Assembly: GCA_964555685.1 (NCBI GenBank)
Contig: CAZKTO010000030.1
Coordinates: 1 to 33,463, forward strand
From: CAZKTO01 sp964555685
GTDB taxonomy: Bacteria > Chloroflexota > Dehalococcoidia > SHYB01
Reading direction: 5' to 3'
DNA: 33,463 nt
Position 1 is the first letter of the stretch. Each line of letters starts with the position of its first letter. Made by a program: the position numbers and the translations under genes. Below the pieces are notes generated by a model, which was given only the letters and a program-made list of their open reading frames with translations, searched no databases and was not told the DNA's origin. This document shows, one piece after another, positions 21,949 to 30,547 of this stretch.

Positions 21949-23402
21949 CGACAGGCGATCACCGCAGGCTCTTATTGGACCGCAGCGTGCCCGGGCGCCG
22001 CGGCGTCACCCTGCCGGAGCTCGATGTGCCGCCCTCGCCTCTGCCGGAGGCATCGCTCCTGCGGCAAGACCTGCCGCTCCCGGAGGTCAGCGAGCCGGAG
22101 ATCGTCCGCTACTTCACCCACCTGAGCCGGCTCAACTACGGGGTCGACTCCGGCTTCTATCCCCTGGGCTCCTGCGCCGTGAAGTACAACCCCAAGCTCC
22201 ACGAGGAGGTGGCGTCGCTCCCGGGCTTGGCCCAGATTCACCCGCTCCAGCCGGCGGAGAGCGTCCAGGGCGCGCTCCAGCTGATGCACGAGCTCCAGAC
22301 GATGCTGGCCGAGATCGCCGGGCTGGACGCGGCCAGCATCGCCCCTATCGCGGGCGCCCACGGCGAGCTGGCGGGGATGCAGGTGATCCGGGCCTGGCAG
22401 GGGTGGCGTGGCCAGGGCCGCCGCAAGACGGTCGTCATCCCGGACTCGGCCCACGGCACGAACCCGGCCTCGGCGGCCATGTGCGGCTACCGGGTCGAGG
22501 CGGTGCGGGCCGACGCCAACGGCAACATGGACCTCTCGCGCCTGCGCCAGGTGCTGAACGATGACGTCGCCGCGCTCATGATCACGCTGCCCAGCACGCT
22601 GGGCCTCTTCGACCAGAACATCGCCGAGGTCTGCCGGGAGGTGCACGCGGCGGGCGGCCTGGTCTACGGCGATGGGGCGAACCTGAACGCGCTGCTGGGC
22701 CAGGTGAAGCTGGGCGCCCTCGGGTTCGACGTGGCGCACATGAACCTGCACAAGACGTTCAGCACGCCCCACGGGGGCGGCGGCCCTGGCGCCGGGCCCA
22801 TCTGTATGCGAGGCGAGCTGGCGCCCTTCGCCCCCGCGCCGGTCGTCGTCCTGCGCGACGGCCGGTACGAGCTGGCCACGCCCGAGCGCTCCATCGGCCG
22901 CATCGCCGCCTTCCACGGGAACTTCGGCGTCCTCGTGCGGGCGTACGCCTACATCCGCGTCCTGGGCGCCGAGGGGCTGCGCGCCGTCAGCCGCGACGCC
23001 GTGCTCAACGCCAGCTACATCCAGGCCCGCCTCCAGGACCTCTACCCGCCCGCCTACCGGCGACGCTGCATGCACGAGGTCGTTGTCTCGGCGGCGGCGT
23101 TCAAGCGGCACGGCGTCCGCGCCCTGGATATCGCCAAGCGCCTCATCGACTTCGGCTACCACCCGCCGACCATGTACTTCCCGCTGGTCGTGGAGGAGGC
23201 GCTGATGATCGAGCCCACGGAGACGGAGACGAAGGAGACGCTGGACGCGTTCATCGAGGCGATGCGCGCCATCGCCCGGGAGGCGCGGGAGCAGCCGGAG
23301 GCTCTGCATGGAGCACCCCATGTGACGCCCGTGGGCCGGCTGGACGAGGCCCGAGCCGCGCGCCATCCGGACCTGCGCTGGCGGCCCGCCGGGGCCCGAT
23401 AG
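21945..23402 (+). CDS. gcvPB: Glycine dehydrogenase (decarboxylating) subunit 2 (P protein, beta, PLP-binding)
   Basis: This 485-aa C-terminal half of the split P protein carries the pyridoxal phosphate. The Schiff-base lysine is Lys270 in HMNLHKTFSTPHGGGGPG. Also present are FYPLGSCAVKYNPKLHE, DSAHGTNPASA and MIEPTETETKETLD. The GTG at 21945 overlaps the gcvPA TGA as GTGA, with GAGGAGGG just upstream, so translation is coupled. Length is normal. The frame continues open far upstream inside gcvPA, but that part is not conserved. The last gene of the gcv operon is followed by a repeat-filled gap. Confidence 0.96.
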   Translation: MTTGDHRRLLLDRSVPGRRGVTLPELDVPPSPLPEASLLRQDLPLPEVSEPEIVRYFTHLSRLNYGVDSGFYPLGSCAVKYNPKLHEEVASLPGLAQIHPLQPAESVQGALQLMHELQTMLAEIAGLDAASIAPIAGAHGELAGMQVIRAWQGWRGQGRRKTVVIPDSAHGTNPASAAMCGYRVEAVRADANGNMDLSRLRQVLNDDVAALMITLPSTLGLFDQNIAEVCREVHAAGGLVYGDGANLNALLGQVKLGALGFDVAHMNLHKTFSTPHGGGGPGAGPICMRGELAPFAPAPVVVLRDGRYELATPERSIGRIAAFHGNFGVLVRAYAYIRVLGAEGLRAVSRDAVLNASYIQARLQDLYPPAYRRRCMHEVVVSAAAFKRHGVRALDIAKRLIDFGYHPPTMYFPLVVEEALMIEPTETETKETLDAFIEAMRAIAREAREQPEALHGAPHVTPVGRLDEARAARHPDLRWRPAGAR

Positions 23403-23457
23403 GCGCAGGGACCCGCGATGCCAGCGTAGGGGCCGGGTACCCAGGGTCGTTCGGTTG

Positions 23458-23640
23458 TCCTGGGAACCCTTTCTTGACAGAAAGATGTTCCCAGACCCTC
23501 TCAAAGAACCTTAGGCGTGGAGGAGCGAGGGGGGGTGGGCCCTGGGGGCCCACCCCCCCTCGCTCCTCCACCTCTAAAGTTTTCTGGAAGGGGCCTGGGG
23601 AAAGCCTCTTTGTCAAAAGAGGTTTCCCTAGAATAATCGA
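23458..23640. repeat. Long inverted-repeat element with a perfect 26-bp central hairpin
   Basis: The centre (23517-23571) is a perfect inverted repeat with 26-nt arms and a 3-nt TGG loop, beginning GTGGAGGAGCGAGG. The flanks extend the symmetry imperfectly: GGGAACCCTTTCTTGACAGA on the left mirrors AAAGAGGTTTCCC on the right. The right arm (23585-23628) is identical to 6931-6974. A short GTACCCC hairpin repeat follows at 23653-23675. No coding capacity. This fills most of the gene-free stretch 23403-23722. Confidence 0.85.
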
Positions 23641-23722
23641 AGGGCCCTGCGGGTACCCCGGCCTGCCGGGGTGGGAGAGGGCGGCAGCGCCGGCGCCGCG
23701 CGGGTTTGGGAGCAGACGCCGC

Positions 23723-24643
23723 CTACGAGTGCGGCAGATGGTGGGTCTCCCGGCAGTCCTCGGCCGCGGACTCGAGCTGAATGGTAACGTGCGCGATCCC
23801 GAACTCCTTCCTCGCGGTCTCCCGCAGTCGATGAAGGATCCGGGCCGACTCATCGGGAGCGCCCGGCGCTGCGGTCACGTGGGCGCTGAGCACGTCGTAG
23901 CCGGAGGTAAGGGACCAGACGTGGACGTCATGGACGCCCGTGACGCCCTCCACCTGTTCCAGCCTCCGGCACACCGTCGGAACGTCCAGATGGGGCGGCG
24001 TGCCTTGCATGAGGACGCGGAGCACCTTGTTCAAAAGACGCGCCGAGGTGTACAGGATGATGGCGCCGATGACGACGCTGAAGGCCGGGTCGGCCATGGG
24101 CCAGTCGAGCGTCAGCACCATGATGGCGCCCGCGACGACCGCCACGGAACCCAAGAGGTCGCCCACGACGTGCAGGAGCGCGCCCTGCACGTTGAGGCTT
24201 TCGCCCGCCGCCCGCCGCAGCACCACCGCCGCGCTAACGTTCACGAGCAGTCCCACGGCCCCCACGCTCAGCATCACCGTCCCCTGCACCTCCCGCGGGT
24301 CCGAGAAGCGCCGCGACGCCTCGAAGAAGATCCAGCCGGCGATGAGCCACAGGCTGACGGCGTTGAGCAGGGCGGCGATGACCTCCGCCCGCTGAAGTCC
24401 GTAGGTGTGCCTGCCCGATGCCGGTCGGCCGGCCACCCAGAGCGCCACCAGTGCGAGGCCGATGGCGGCGGCATCCGTCACCATGTGGGCGGCATCGGCC
24501 AAAAGGGCCAGGCTATCGGCGAGGAGGCCGCCAACCACCTCGATGGCCATGTAGCCCGTGATTAGTCCAAAAGCCGTCCACAGGGCCCGTCCGCTGGCAG
24601 CTTGGGCCTTGTGGGCGCGGCCATCGCCCGCCTCAGCCATCAT
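23723..24643 (-). CDS. Cation diffusion facilitator (CzcD/ZitB-type) metal exporter
   Basis: This 306-aa integral membrane protein has six predicted helices. The transport zinc site is complete: His53 and Asp57 (LLADAAHMVTDAAAIG), and His154 and Asp158 (LLHVVGDLLGS). A cytoplasmic ferredoxin-like domain (about 215-290) contains VEGVTGVHDVHVWSLTSGYD, and the protein ends in a His-containing tail (ETHHLPHS). It exports Zn2+ or similar divalent ions in exchange for protons. A short His loop, SGRHTYG, lies between helices 2 and 3. It lies 54 bp downstream of the D-aminoacylase-type gene on the same strand, but a functional link is not evident. Confidence 0.93.
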   Translation of the reverse strand: MMAEAGDGRAHKAQAASGRALWTAFGLITGYMAIEVVGGLLADSLALLADAAHMVTDAAAIGLALVALWVAGRPASGRHTYGLQRAEVIAALLNAVSLWLIAGWIFFEASRRFSDPREVQGTVMLSVGAVGLLVNVSAAVVLRRAAGESLNVQGALLHVVGDLLGSVAVVAGAIMVLTLDWPMADPAFSVVIGAIILYTSARLLNKVLRVLMQGTPPHLDVPTVCRRLEQVEGVTGVHDVHVWSLTSGYDVLSAHVTAAPGAPDESARILHRLRETARKEFGIAHVTIQLESAAEDCRETHHLPHS

Positions 24644-24697
24644 CGGTCCTCGCTCTCGCAGGGAAGGGACTGGCGACCGGTGGACCTGCGACCGGGG

Positions 24698-26389
24698 TCA
24701 CCGGCGGGCCGGACTGAGCACCCGGCCCGGCATGGCGCCCGTGGCCCGCCCGTCCTCGATCAGCGGCTGCCCGTTGACGATGACGGCGTGGACGCCCTCG
24801 GCCCGCTGGATGATGCGCCGTCCGCCTCCGGGCAGGTCGGCCACCGTCTCCCGGGGGAGGGCTCGGATGCGCGCTGGGTCGAAGAGGACGAGGTCCGCGG
24901 CCAGGCCCTCCCGGACAAGCCCCCGGTCCGTGATCCCCAGGAGCCGCGCTGACAGGGACGTGAGACGGCGCACCGCCTCCTCGAGGGTGAGGACGCCCCG
25001 CTCGCGCACCCAGTGGCCCAGGAGCACGCCCACGAAATCGACGCCGCAGTCCATGTCCAGGTGCGCCCCGGCGTCGGAGACGCCCGGCAGGCAGGAGGCC
25101 GACCGCACGATCTCCTCGACGGCCTTGGGGTCGCCGTTCATGGTCCCGGTGTAGACGAACTGGGTCTCCAGGTCCTCCTCCAGCGCCAGGTCGAGGAGAT
25201 AGTCGATGAAGGGCCGGCCGGCCGCCGCCGCCAGCTCGGCGACGCGCTTCCCTTCGAGTCCACGGTTCTTCGGCAGCTTGACCCGGCCGACCTCCAGGAG
25301 CTCCACGCGCCGCGACGGCATGCGCGATGCCGCGCGGTCCCACTCGTCCCGGAGCCGGGCCCGCGCCTCGGGATCAGCCAGGAGGCGCAGCTTCTCCTCG
25401 TGGGGCCGGTGCAGCGCCTCCTTCCACACGGGGAAGGCATCAAACATATAGGTGCTGCGCAGGTTGAACTCCAGGTCCATGCGCTGGTAGCGGGCGACGG
25501 CGTAGACGGGCGCGCCCTGGGCCGCCGCCCGGTCCATGAAGCGCAGGTTCTCCCGCCACTGCGCCGGCTTGTCCCACCGGTGCATCAGGGAGTTCCAGAG
25601 GACCGGCCGGCCCGTGGAGCGGGCGAGGTCGATCAGCAGGCCCTGGAACGCGGGGCTGATATCGGAGCCGCCGGGCTTGGGGTTCACGCCGATGATGCCG
25701 TAGCCGGCCTCGCCCAGCACCCCCGCGAGCTCCAGCAGCTCCTCGGGCGTGCCCATGCGGCTGGGCACCGGCTCGCCGTAGCCGCCGACGTGGTGGTCCG
25801 TCTGGGAGGTCGAAAGGCCGGCGGCGCCAGCATCCAAGGCTTCCCGGAGCGCGGCCTTCATCTGGGTCAGCTCGCCGGGCGCCGAGGGGCGCTGATAGGA
25901 TTCCGGCCCCATGACGTAGTAGCGGAGCGCCGAGTGCCCTACCTGGGCGGCCACGTTCACGCCCAGGCGCCGGCGGAGGCGGCGCAGGTAGTCGCCAAAG
26001 CTGCCCCATTCCCAGTCGAGCCCGTGCCGCAGCACGTCCAGCGAGATGCCCTCGACGCGCGCCATGAGCCGCATGAGGTACTCGCGGTCCGATGGCCGCG
26101 CCGGGGCGATGGTGAAGCCGCAGTTGCCGGTCAGGACCGTGGTGACGCCGTGCCAGCAGGAAGAGGTGGCGAGCGGGTCCCACAGGAGCTGGCAGTCGTA
26201 GTGGGTGTGCATGTCGAAGAAGCCCGGGGCGACGGCGAGGCCCTGGGCGTCGATGGTGCGGCCCGCGGCCCCAACGGCGCGCCCGACGGCGGCGATGCGC
26301 CCGCCCTGGACGGCCACGTCCGCCTGGAACGGCTTCGCGCCGCTCCCGTCGACGACGGTCCCGCCACGGATCACCAGCTCATAGGGCAT
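24698..26389 (-). CDS. N-acyl-D-amino-acid deacylase family amidohydrolase
   Basis: This 563-aa enzyme belongs to the D-aminoacylase branch of the amidohydrolase superfamily. It has the N-terminal beta-sandwich start LVIRGGTVVDGSG, the metal motif FFDMHTHYD (about 58-66), a conserved Cys in TGNCGF, the GHSALR segment and the catalytic Asp in VSDAGAHLD. The C terminus ADLVLFDPARI closes the sandwich. It probably hydrolyses N-acyl-D-amino acids or related amides, and the substrate is open. The ATG at 26389 has AGGAGG just upstream, next to a hairpin repeat. A very short frame with its own ribosome binding site lies 57 bases further upstream. Confidence 0.9.
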   Translation of the reverse strand: MPYELVIRGGTVVDGSGAKPFQADVAVQGGRIAAVGRAVGAAGRTIDAQGLAVAPGFFDMHTHYDCQLLWDPLATSSCWHGVTTVLTGNCGFTIAPARPSDREYLMRLMARVEGISLDVLRHGLDWEWGSFGDYLRRLRRRLGVNVAAQVGHSALRYYVMGPESYQRPSAPGELTQMKAALREALDAGAAGLSTSQTDHHVGGYGEPVPSRMGTPEELLELAGVLGEAGYGIIGVNPKPGGSDISPAFQGLLIDLARSTGRPVLWNSLMHRWDKPAQWRENLRFMDRAAAQGAPVYAVARYQRMDLEFNLRSTYMFDAFPVWKEALHRPHEEKLRLLADPEARARLRDEWDRAASRMPSRRVELLEVGRVKLPKNRGLEGKRVAELAAAAGRPFIDYLLDLALEEDLETQFVYTGTMNGDPKAVEEIVRSASCLPGVSDAGAHLDMDCGVDFVGVLLGHWVRERGVLTLEEAVRRLTSLSARLLGITDRGLVREGLAADLVLFDPARIRALPRETVADLPGGGRRIIQRAEGVHAVIVNGQPLIEDGRATGAMPGRVLSPARR

Positions 26390-26399
26390 GGGGCCTCCT

Positions 26400-26420
26400 G
26401 GGCGGGTTTCAAACCCGCCC
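26400..26420. repeat. Perfect hairpin GGGCGGGTTT/AAACCCGCCC
   Basis: Ten-base perfect arms around a single C, flanked by CCTACC, lie immediately upstream of the ribosome binding site of the D-aminoacylase-type gene on the minus strand. It is a common intergenic repeat type related to the ends of 17345-17403. It could influence translation start, but may be only a parasitic repeat. Confidence 0.6.
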
Positions 26421-26446
26421 CTACCAAGGATGTCAGGGCTTCCCGT

Positions 26447-26506
26447 TCAGCTTGAAAAGGCGCGCCGTGCCTTCGAGCCTGCGGGGACGTCCCGGGTCTT
26501 CGCCAT
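26447..26506 (-). CDS. Possible 19-aa upstream peptide
   Basis: ATG at 26506 is preceded by AGGAGGCGAGGC, a strong ribosome binding site. The peptide is MAKTRDVPAGSKARRAFSS and stops at 26447. It is basic and resembles no family. It could be a leader peptide of the D-aminoacylase gene or the stub of a lost gene. The rest of 26390-26703 contains the hairpin above and the promoter at 26672. Confidence 0.25.
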   Translation of the reverse strand: MAKTRDVPAGSKARRAFSS

Positions 26507-26671
26507 GCCTCGCCTCCTGCCCGGCGCTGGAAGCCCGCCGAGGAGAGCCCCGCGCCATGACAGCCGCATTCTAACCCTTGGCCAAGGGGTGTCAACGCGG
26601 GCCTATGGAACATCGGAGGGGCGTCATCGCACACCTCTTTACATAACGCAGGGGCGCGGCGCGCCGCGCCC

Positions 26672-26683
26672 GCTATAATGGCC
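26672..26683 (+). promoter_or_regulatory. Promoter -10 element of the amidohydrolase gene
   Basis: GCTATAATGGCC contains a perfect TATAAT (26674-26679), 25 bases before the ATG at 26704. The leader is therefore very short. It is the best match to the GCTAnAATGGCC signature of this window. Confidence 0.6.
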
Positions 26684-26703
26684 TCACGCTTCGAGAGGCG
26701 CCT

Positions 26704-27816
26704 ATGCTCACGCACCCCATCGTCTCCGCCGACGACCACATGGACATGGCGCACCTTCCCCCGGCGCTCTGGCAGGAGCGGCTACCCCTGGCCCTGCGCC
26801 CGCGCGGCCCTCGCGTGCAGCGATTCGCCGAGGGCGATTTCTGGGTCGCCGATGGCGACCGGCTGGGCCCCAGCGGCCGGACGCTCTTCCGCGTCCACTC
26901 CAATGCCATCGTCCGCGCGGGGATGGAGGACGACGGCTTCCGCGCATCGGACCCCCTGCTGCGCCTGGCGGACATGGACCGCGACGGCGTCTACGCCCAG
27001 GTTATCTACGGCCCCGTCAGCGGGATCAGGGTCAAGGACCCGGACCTCAAGGCCGCGTGCCTGCGCGTCTACAACGACTGGGCCCTGGAGTTCAACGCCG
27101 CCAGCCCGGACCGCCTCTGCGTGCTCGCCTGCCTGCCCGTCCACGACCCCAGGGCCGGGGTCGAGGAGCTTCAGCGGGCCTCGCGAGGGGGGCACCGCGG
27201 CGCCGTCGTCAGCATCTTCGAGTCGGCCGTCCCCATCTCCGAGCCGGTGTGGGAGCCCCTCTGGTCTGTGGCCGCCGAGACCGGTATGCCCATTAGCTTT
27301 CACCTGGCCGGCGGGTTCCACACCCTCAAGAGCGCCGCGGGCTCCTGGCGCACCGCCGCGACCGCCGCCGTCTCGCCCATCCAGCTCGACGAGGCGCTGG
27401 CCGTCATGGTGATGTCCGGCGCGCTGGACCGGCATCCGGGCTTGAGGCTGGTGCTGGGCGAATCGGGCCTGGGCTGGATCCCCTACGTGCTGGAGCGCCT
27501 CGATCTGGAGTACGAGCACTATCGGCCCATCGCCAAGGACCTCAAGCTCAGCGCCGAGCCGAGCCGCATCTTCGCGCGCCAGGTCTACGCGACCTTCCAG
27601 GAGGACCGCTTCGGCGTGAGCGTCATGGGGCGCGTCGGGGCTAACAACATCATGTGGGCCTCGGACTACCCCCACGTCGATAGCACCTTCCCCCACTCCC
27701 GTCGCGCCATCGAGGAGCAGTTCGCCGGCGTGGATGCGGCGACGGTGCGGACGGTGACCGGCGGGACGGCAGCTCGCCTGTACCAGATCCGGGGGCCGGC
27801 GCTGCCCCAAGCGTGA
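26704..27816 (+). CDS. Amidohydrolase_2 (ACMSD-like) family protein
   Basis: This 370-aa TIM-barrel metal hydrolase starts with a metal motif, IVSADDHMDM, in place of the usual SxDxHxxE. It continues with RLADMDRDGVYAQVIYGP, YNDWALEFNAASPDRL, EPLWSVAAETGMPISFH, HPGLRLVLGESGLGWIPY and the C-terminal metal-site Asp in MWASDYPHVDST. This set matches the large amidohydrolase_2 family expanded in Dehalococcoidia/SAR202-type genomes. Substrates are mostly unknown but include decarboxylation or hydrolysis of aromatic-derived acids. It is a paralogue of the gene at 30754-31842. Transcription starts from the TATAAT just upstream. It is convergent with the gene at 27845. Confidence 0.9.
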   Translation: MLTHPIVSADDHMDMAHLPPALWQERLPLALRPRGPRVQRFAEGDFWVADGDRLGPSGRTLFRVHSNAIVRAGMEDDGFRASDPLLRLADMDRDGVYAQVIYGPVSGIRVKDPDLKAACLRVYNDWALEFNAASPDRLCVLACLPVHDPRAGVEELQRASRGGHRGAVVSIFESAVPISEPVWEPLWSVAAETGMPISFHLAGGFHTLKSAAGSWRTAATAAVSPIQLDEALAVMVMSGALDRHPGLRLVLGESGLGWIPYVLERLDLEYEHYRPIAKDLKLSAEPSRIFARQVYATFQEDRFGVSVMGRVGANNIMWASDYPHVDSTFPHSRRAIEEQFAGVDAATVRTVTGGTAARLYQIRGPALPQA

Positions 27817-27844
27817 TTTCAGCCCTACCGGCCCGTCTCCAAGC

Positions 27845-28537
27845 TCATCCGCGAGCCGGAGCCGCGCCAACCCGCGCGCCCACAGGCCGGACCAGGGCGC
27901 TTTGGGTGATCGCCAGGTTCGGGTGCAGGCGTCCCCGCGCCTTGAGCCTCGGGTAGTTCTCGCCCGAGCGTGCCACGGCCGCCTCGATGTCGTCGTGCTC
28001 GATCTCGTAGATGGCGAGGTGGTTGGCGCCGACGGCCTGGGGCTGGAGGCGGACCCAGCGCGTGGCCGCGAAGAAGCATCCGGTCTCCAAGACGTCCGGG
28101 ATGTGGACGTTGTCATACCAGCCGTTGAAGGACTGCTCCTGCCCGGGCTCGTTACACATGGTGTAGACGAGGAGCTGGCCCTTGGTCCTGGGCGAGGGCG
28201 GCGGCTTCTGCGTCCACCGGCCCAGCGCCCTCACGACGTCCGCTTGGGCGATGCAGTGGCTGGGATGCATGCGGCCCGCCGCCCGCCACTGGGCCGATGC
28301 GGCGGACGCTTTGGCGACGGCTCCCGCGACGTCCTCCGCCGAGACCTCGTAGATGGTGATGAACCTGGGCCCGATGGCCGGCGGATGGAGGACCTCCCAC
28401 CGCGTGGCGGTCCAGGCCGCGCCCGTGGCGAGCACGTCCGGGAGATGCACGCGGTCATACCACTCGTGCCACTCCCGCTCCATGTTCGGGTCGTTGCACC
28501 AGGTGTGGGTGATGCTGAGGCCCGTGGTGCGCGGCAT
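27845..28537 (-). CDS. Tandem dimeric alpha-beta barrel (EthD/Dabb-like) protein
   Basis: This 230-aa protein consists of two similar halves. The first contains EWHEWYDRVHLPDVLATGA and GPRFITIYEV. The second contains SFNGWYDNVHIPDVLETGC, ATRWVRLQPQ and HLAIYEIE. Each half is a ferredoxin-like domain of about 100 aa with a WYDxVHxPDVL signature, similar to EthD-like domains. The duplication would form an intramolecular pseudo-dimer. Such proteins accompany degradation genes and may bind hydrophobic ligands or act as isomerase or monooxygenase partners; no catalytic residue is certain. It starts 8 nt after the esterase stop and is the last gene of SDR-esterase-EthD-like. Confidence 0.78.
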   Translation of the reverse strand: MPRTTGLSITHTWCNDPNMEREWHEWYDRVHLPDVLATGAAWTATRWEVLHPPAIGPRFITIYEVSAEDVAGAVAKASAASAQWRAAGRMHPSHCIAQADVVRALGRWTQKPPPSPRTKGQLLVYTMCNEPGQEQSFNGWYDNVHIPDVLETGCFFAATRWVRLQPQAVGANHLAIYEIEHDDIEAAVARSGENYPRLKARGRLHPNLAITQSALVRPVGARVGAAPARG

Positions 28538-28545
28538 CGATCAGC

Positions 28546-29487
28546 CTAGCGCTTGCCGCCTGCGGCGAAGGCGGTCGCGAGCGTCGCATTGATCTCGGCC
28601 AGCCCTTGCTTCGCCCTCTCGATGGCGGGGAGCATGCTCAGGTAGCCGTGGAAGAGGCCGTCGTACCGGGTCACGACCGTGGGCACCCCCGCCTGTTTGA
28701 GCCGCTGGCCGTAGGCCTCCCCCTCGTCCCGGAGCGGGTCGAACTCGGCGGTCTGAACGAGAGCCGGCGCCACGCCCTTCAAGTTCTTGGCCTGGAGCGG
28801 CGCGGCGTAGGGGTCCTTGGCGTCGGCATCGTTGCGAAGGTAGAGGTCCCAGAACCAGACCATCATGTCCTTTGTCAGGAGGTAGGCGCCGCCGCCGTTC
28901 TGCCGATAGCTCTTGGTGTCGAAGTCCTTGTCGATGACCGGATAGACCAGGAGCTGGTGGACGAGGGCCGGTCCGCCCCGGTCGCGCGCCATGAGGGCCA
29001 CCGCCGCGGCCAGATTCCCACCGGCGCTATCGCCGGCCACGGCCACGCGGCGCCCATCGGCGTTGATGGATGCCGCGTTCTTCGCCGCCCACGCCGTGGC
29101 CGCGTAGCAGTCCTCGGGGGCGGCTGGGAACTTGTGCTCCGGCGCCAGCCGGTAGTCCACGGAGACGACGACGCATCCCGCGCCGATGCAGAGGTGCCGG
29201 CAGACGGGGTCCGACATGCGGATGCTGCCGATGACCCATCCGCCGGCGTGGAACCAGACGAGGACGGGGAAGGGGCCCGCGCCCGGGGGCGTGTAGATGC
29301 GCACCGGGACCTGGCCGGCGGGGCCCGGGACGGTGCGGTCCTCGACCTTGCCGACCTCCGGCCCGGGCACCTGGGGCGCCGCCTCGATGCCCGCGCGCAC
29401 CTGGGCCGGCGTGAGGGTGTTCATGGGCGGCGCGCCCAGGGCCGCCATCTGATCGAGCACGGCCTTGGCCTGCGGGTCCAACGGCAT
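28546..29487 (-). CDS. Alpha/beta hydrolase, hormone-sensitive-lipase family esterase
   Basis: This 313-aa esterase has the family IV layout. The oxyanion motif HAGG (80-83 in VWFHAGGWV) is a variant of HGGG. The nucleophile Ser154 is in AGDSAGG, the acid Asp250 in AEFDPLRDEG, and His280 in LFHGYLS. The cap is the N-terminal helical region. It hydrolyses carboxylic esters of short acyl chains or similar substrates. The ATG at 29487 with AGGAGGG five bases upstream is used; the longer frame has no such site. It lies 16 bp after the SDR stop in the same operon. Confidence 0.92.
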   Translation of the reverse strand: MPLDPQAKAVLDQMAALGAPPMNTLTPAQVRAGIEAAPQVPGPEVGKVEDRTVPGPAGQVPVRIYTPPGAGPFPVLVWFHAGGWVIGSIRMSDPVCRHLCIGAGCVVVSVDYRLAPEHKFPAAPEDCYAATAWAAKNAASINADGRRVAVAGDSAGGNLAAAVALMARDRGGPALVHQLLVYPVIDKDFDTKSYRQNGGGAYLLTKDMMVWFWDLYLRNDADAKDPYAAPLQAKNLKGVAPALVQTAEFDPLRDEGEAYGQRLKQAGVPTVVTRYDGLFHGYLSMLPAIERAKQGLAEINATLATAFAAGGKR

Positions 29488-29503
29488 GGGGTCCCTCCTG
29501 GGG

Positions 29504-30283
29504 TCACGTTGAGGCGCTGGCCGCACCCCGTGAGATCCCGGCGGTCGCGCCGCCGGTGACCATGAACAGCTCGCCGGTGATGTAGTCGGCCTCGTCCGAG
29601 GCCAGAAAGAGGGCCATGTTGGCGATATCGCGCGGCTGCCCGATGCGCCCCCAAGGATTCGACTTGGCTACCTGCTCGACGCCGGCCGGGTCCTGGAACA
29701 GGGGGATGATGTTCGTCTGGGTGCCGCCGGGCCCGATGGCGTTGACGTTGATCTTGTAGGGGGCCAAGTCGAGGGCGCAGGCGCGGGTGAACATGCGCAC
29801 GCCGCCCTTGGACGCGCAGTAGTGGGGGATGCCCGCGATGGCCAGCTCCGAGTTCAGCGAGCCGAGATTGACGATCTTGCCGGGGCGCTTCTCGCGAACC
29901 CAGTAGCGCGCCGCCTCCTGCGTGCAGTGGAACATGCTCTTGAGGTTCGTGCCCATGACCTTGTCCCACGCCTCTTCTGTGAGCTCGAGGATGCTGGCGT
30001 AGGTCAGGATGCCGGCGTTGTTGACCAGGATGTCGAAGGTCTTGAAGCGCTGGAGCGTGGCGGTGAAGATGCGCTGGACGTCGGCCCGGCGGGAGACGTC
30101 GGCCGTCACCACGACGGCCTGGCGGCCCAGCTCGCCCACGAGAGCGGCCGTCCGCTCGGCGCCGTCCCGGTTGATGTCGGCGGCGACGATGTTGGCGCCC
30201 TCCTCGGCGAAACGCACGCAGATGCCCCGGCCGATGCCGCTCCCCGCGCCGGTGACGATGGCGACCTTATCGTTGAGCCGCAT
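29504..30283 (-). CDS. Short-chain dehydrogenase/reductase
   Basis: This 259-aa classical SDR has the NAD(P) motif TGAGSGIG (11-18), the acidic residue of the second strand in AADINRDG (which favours NAD), NNAG (88-91) and Asn114. Its catalytic set is Ser142, Tyr155 and Lys159 (PHYCASKGG). The C-terminal segment ASDEADYITGELFMVTGG is typical. It oxidises or reduces an alcohol/ketone. The ATG at 30283 has AGGAG before it. The gene leads the SDR-esterase-EthD-like operon, suggesting one small catabolic pathway of ester cleavage and alcohol oxidation. Confidence 0.93.
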   Translation of the reverse strand: MRLNDKVAIVTGAGSGIGRGICVRFAEEGANIVAADINRDGAERTAALVGELGRQAVVVTADVSRRADVQRIFTATLQRFKTFDILVNNAGILTYASILELTEEAWDKVMGTNLKSMFHCTQEAARYWVREKRPGKIVNLGSLNSELAIAGIPHYCASKGGVRMFTRACALDLAPYKINVNAIGPGGTQTNIIPLFQDPAGVEQVAKSNPWGRIGQPRDIANMALFLASDEADYITGELFMVTGGATAGISRGAASAST

Positions 30284-30402
30284 GGCGTCGCTCCTTCCGC
30301 TCGCCGCGCCGGGGGCGGGCGTCCGGCGACACAGTAGCCAACTCCACGGCCCTTGGCAAGACCCCCGGCGCCCACCGGCCGCCGGCCAGGGCGCCATCCC
30401 GA

Positions 30403-30468
30403 CTACACGACCCCCTGTGGGCCGAGCTCGAGCGCCTGAACGTGCCCGTCGGCTTCCACGGCGTCGGG
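30403..30468 (+). pseudogene. Fragment of an amidohydrolase_2 gene
   Basis: About 22 codons on the plus strand read LHDPLWAELERLNVPVGFHG. This matches the conserved central block of the amidohydrolases in this window (EPLWAAAQELRMPLSFHIGG and EPLWSVAAETGMPISFHLAG). No other part of the gene is found on either side: the upstream part is unrelated and the downstream part runs into repeats. It is a relic of a third family member. It lies within the 470-base gene-free stretch 30284-30753. Confidence 0.6.
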
Positions 30469-30547
30469 CGCGCGATAGCCTGCCAGTGCAAGGCGTCGCG
30501 CCAGACGCAGGAGCGGCCCGACGAGTCGGGGTGGGTGCGGTCTTTCG

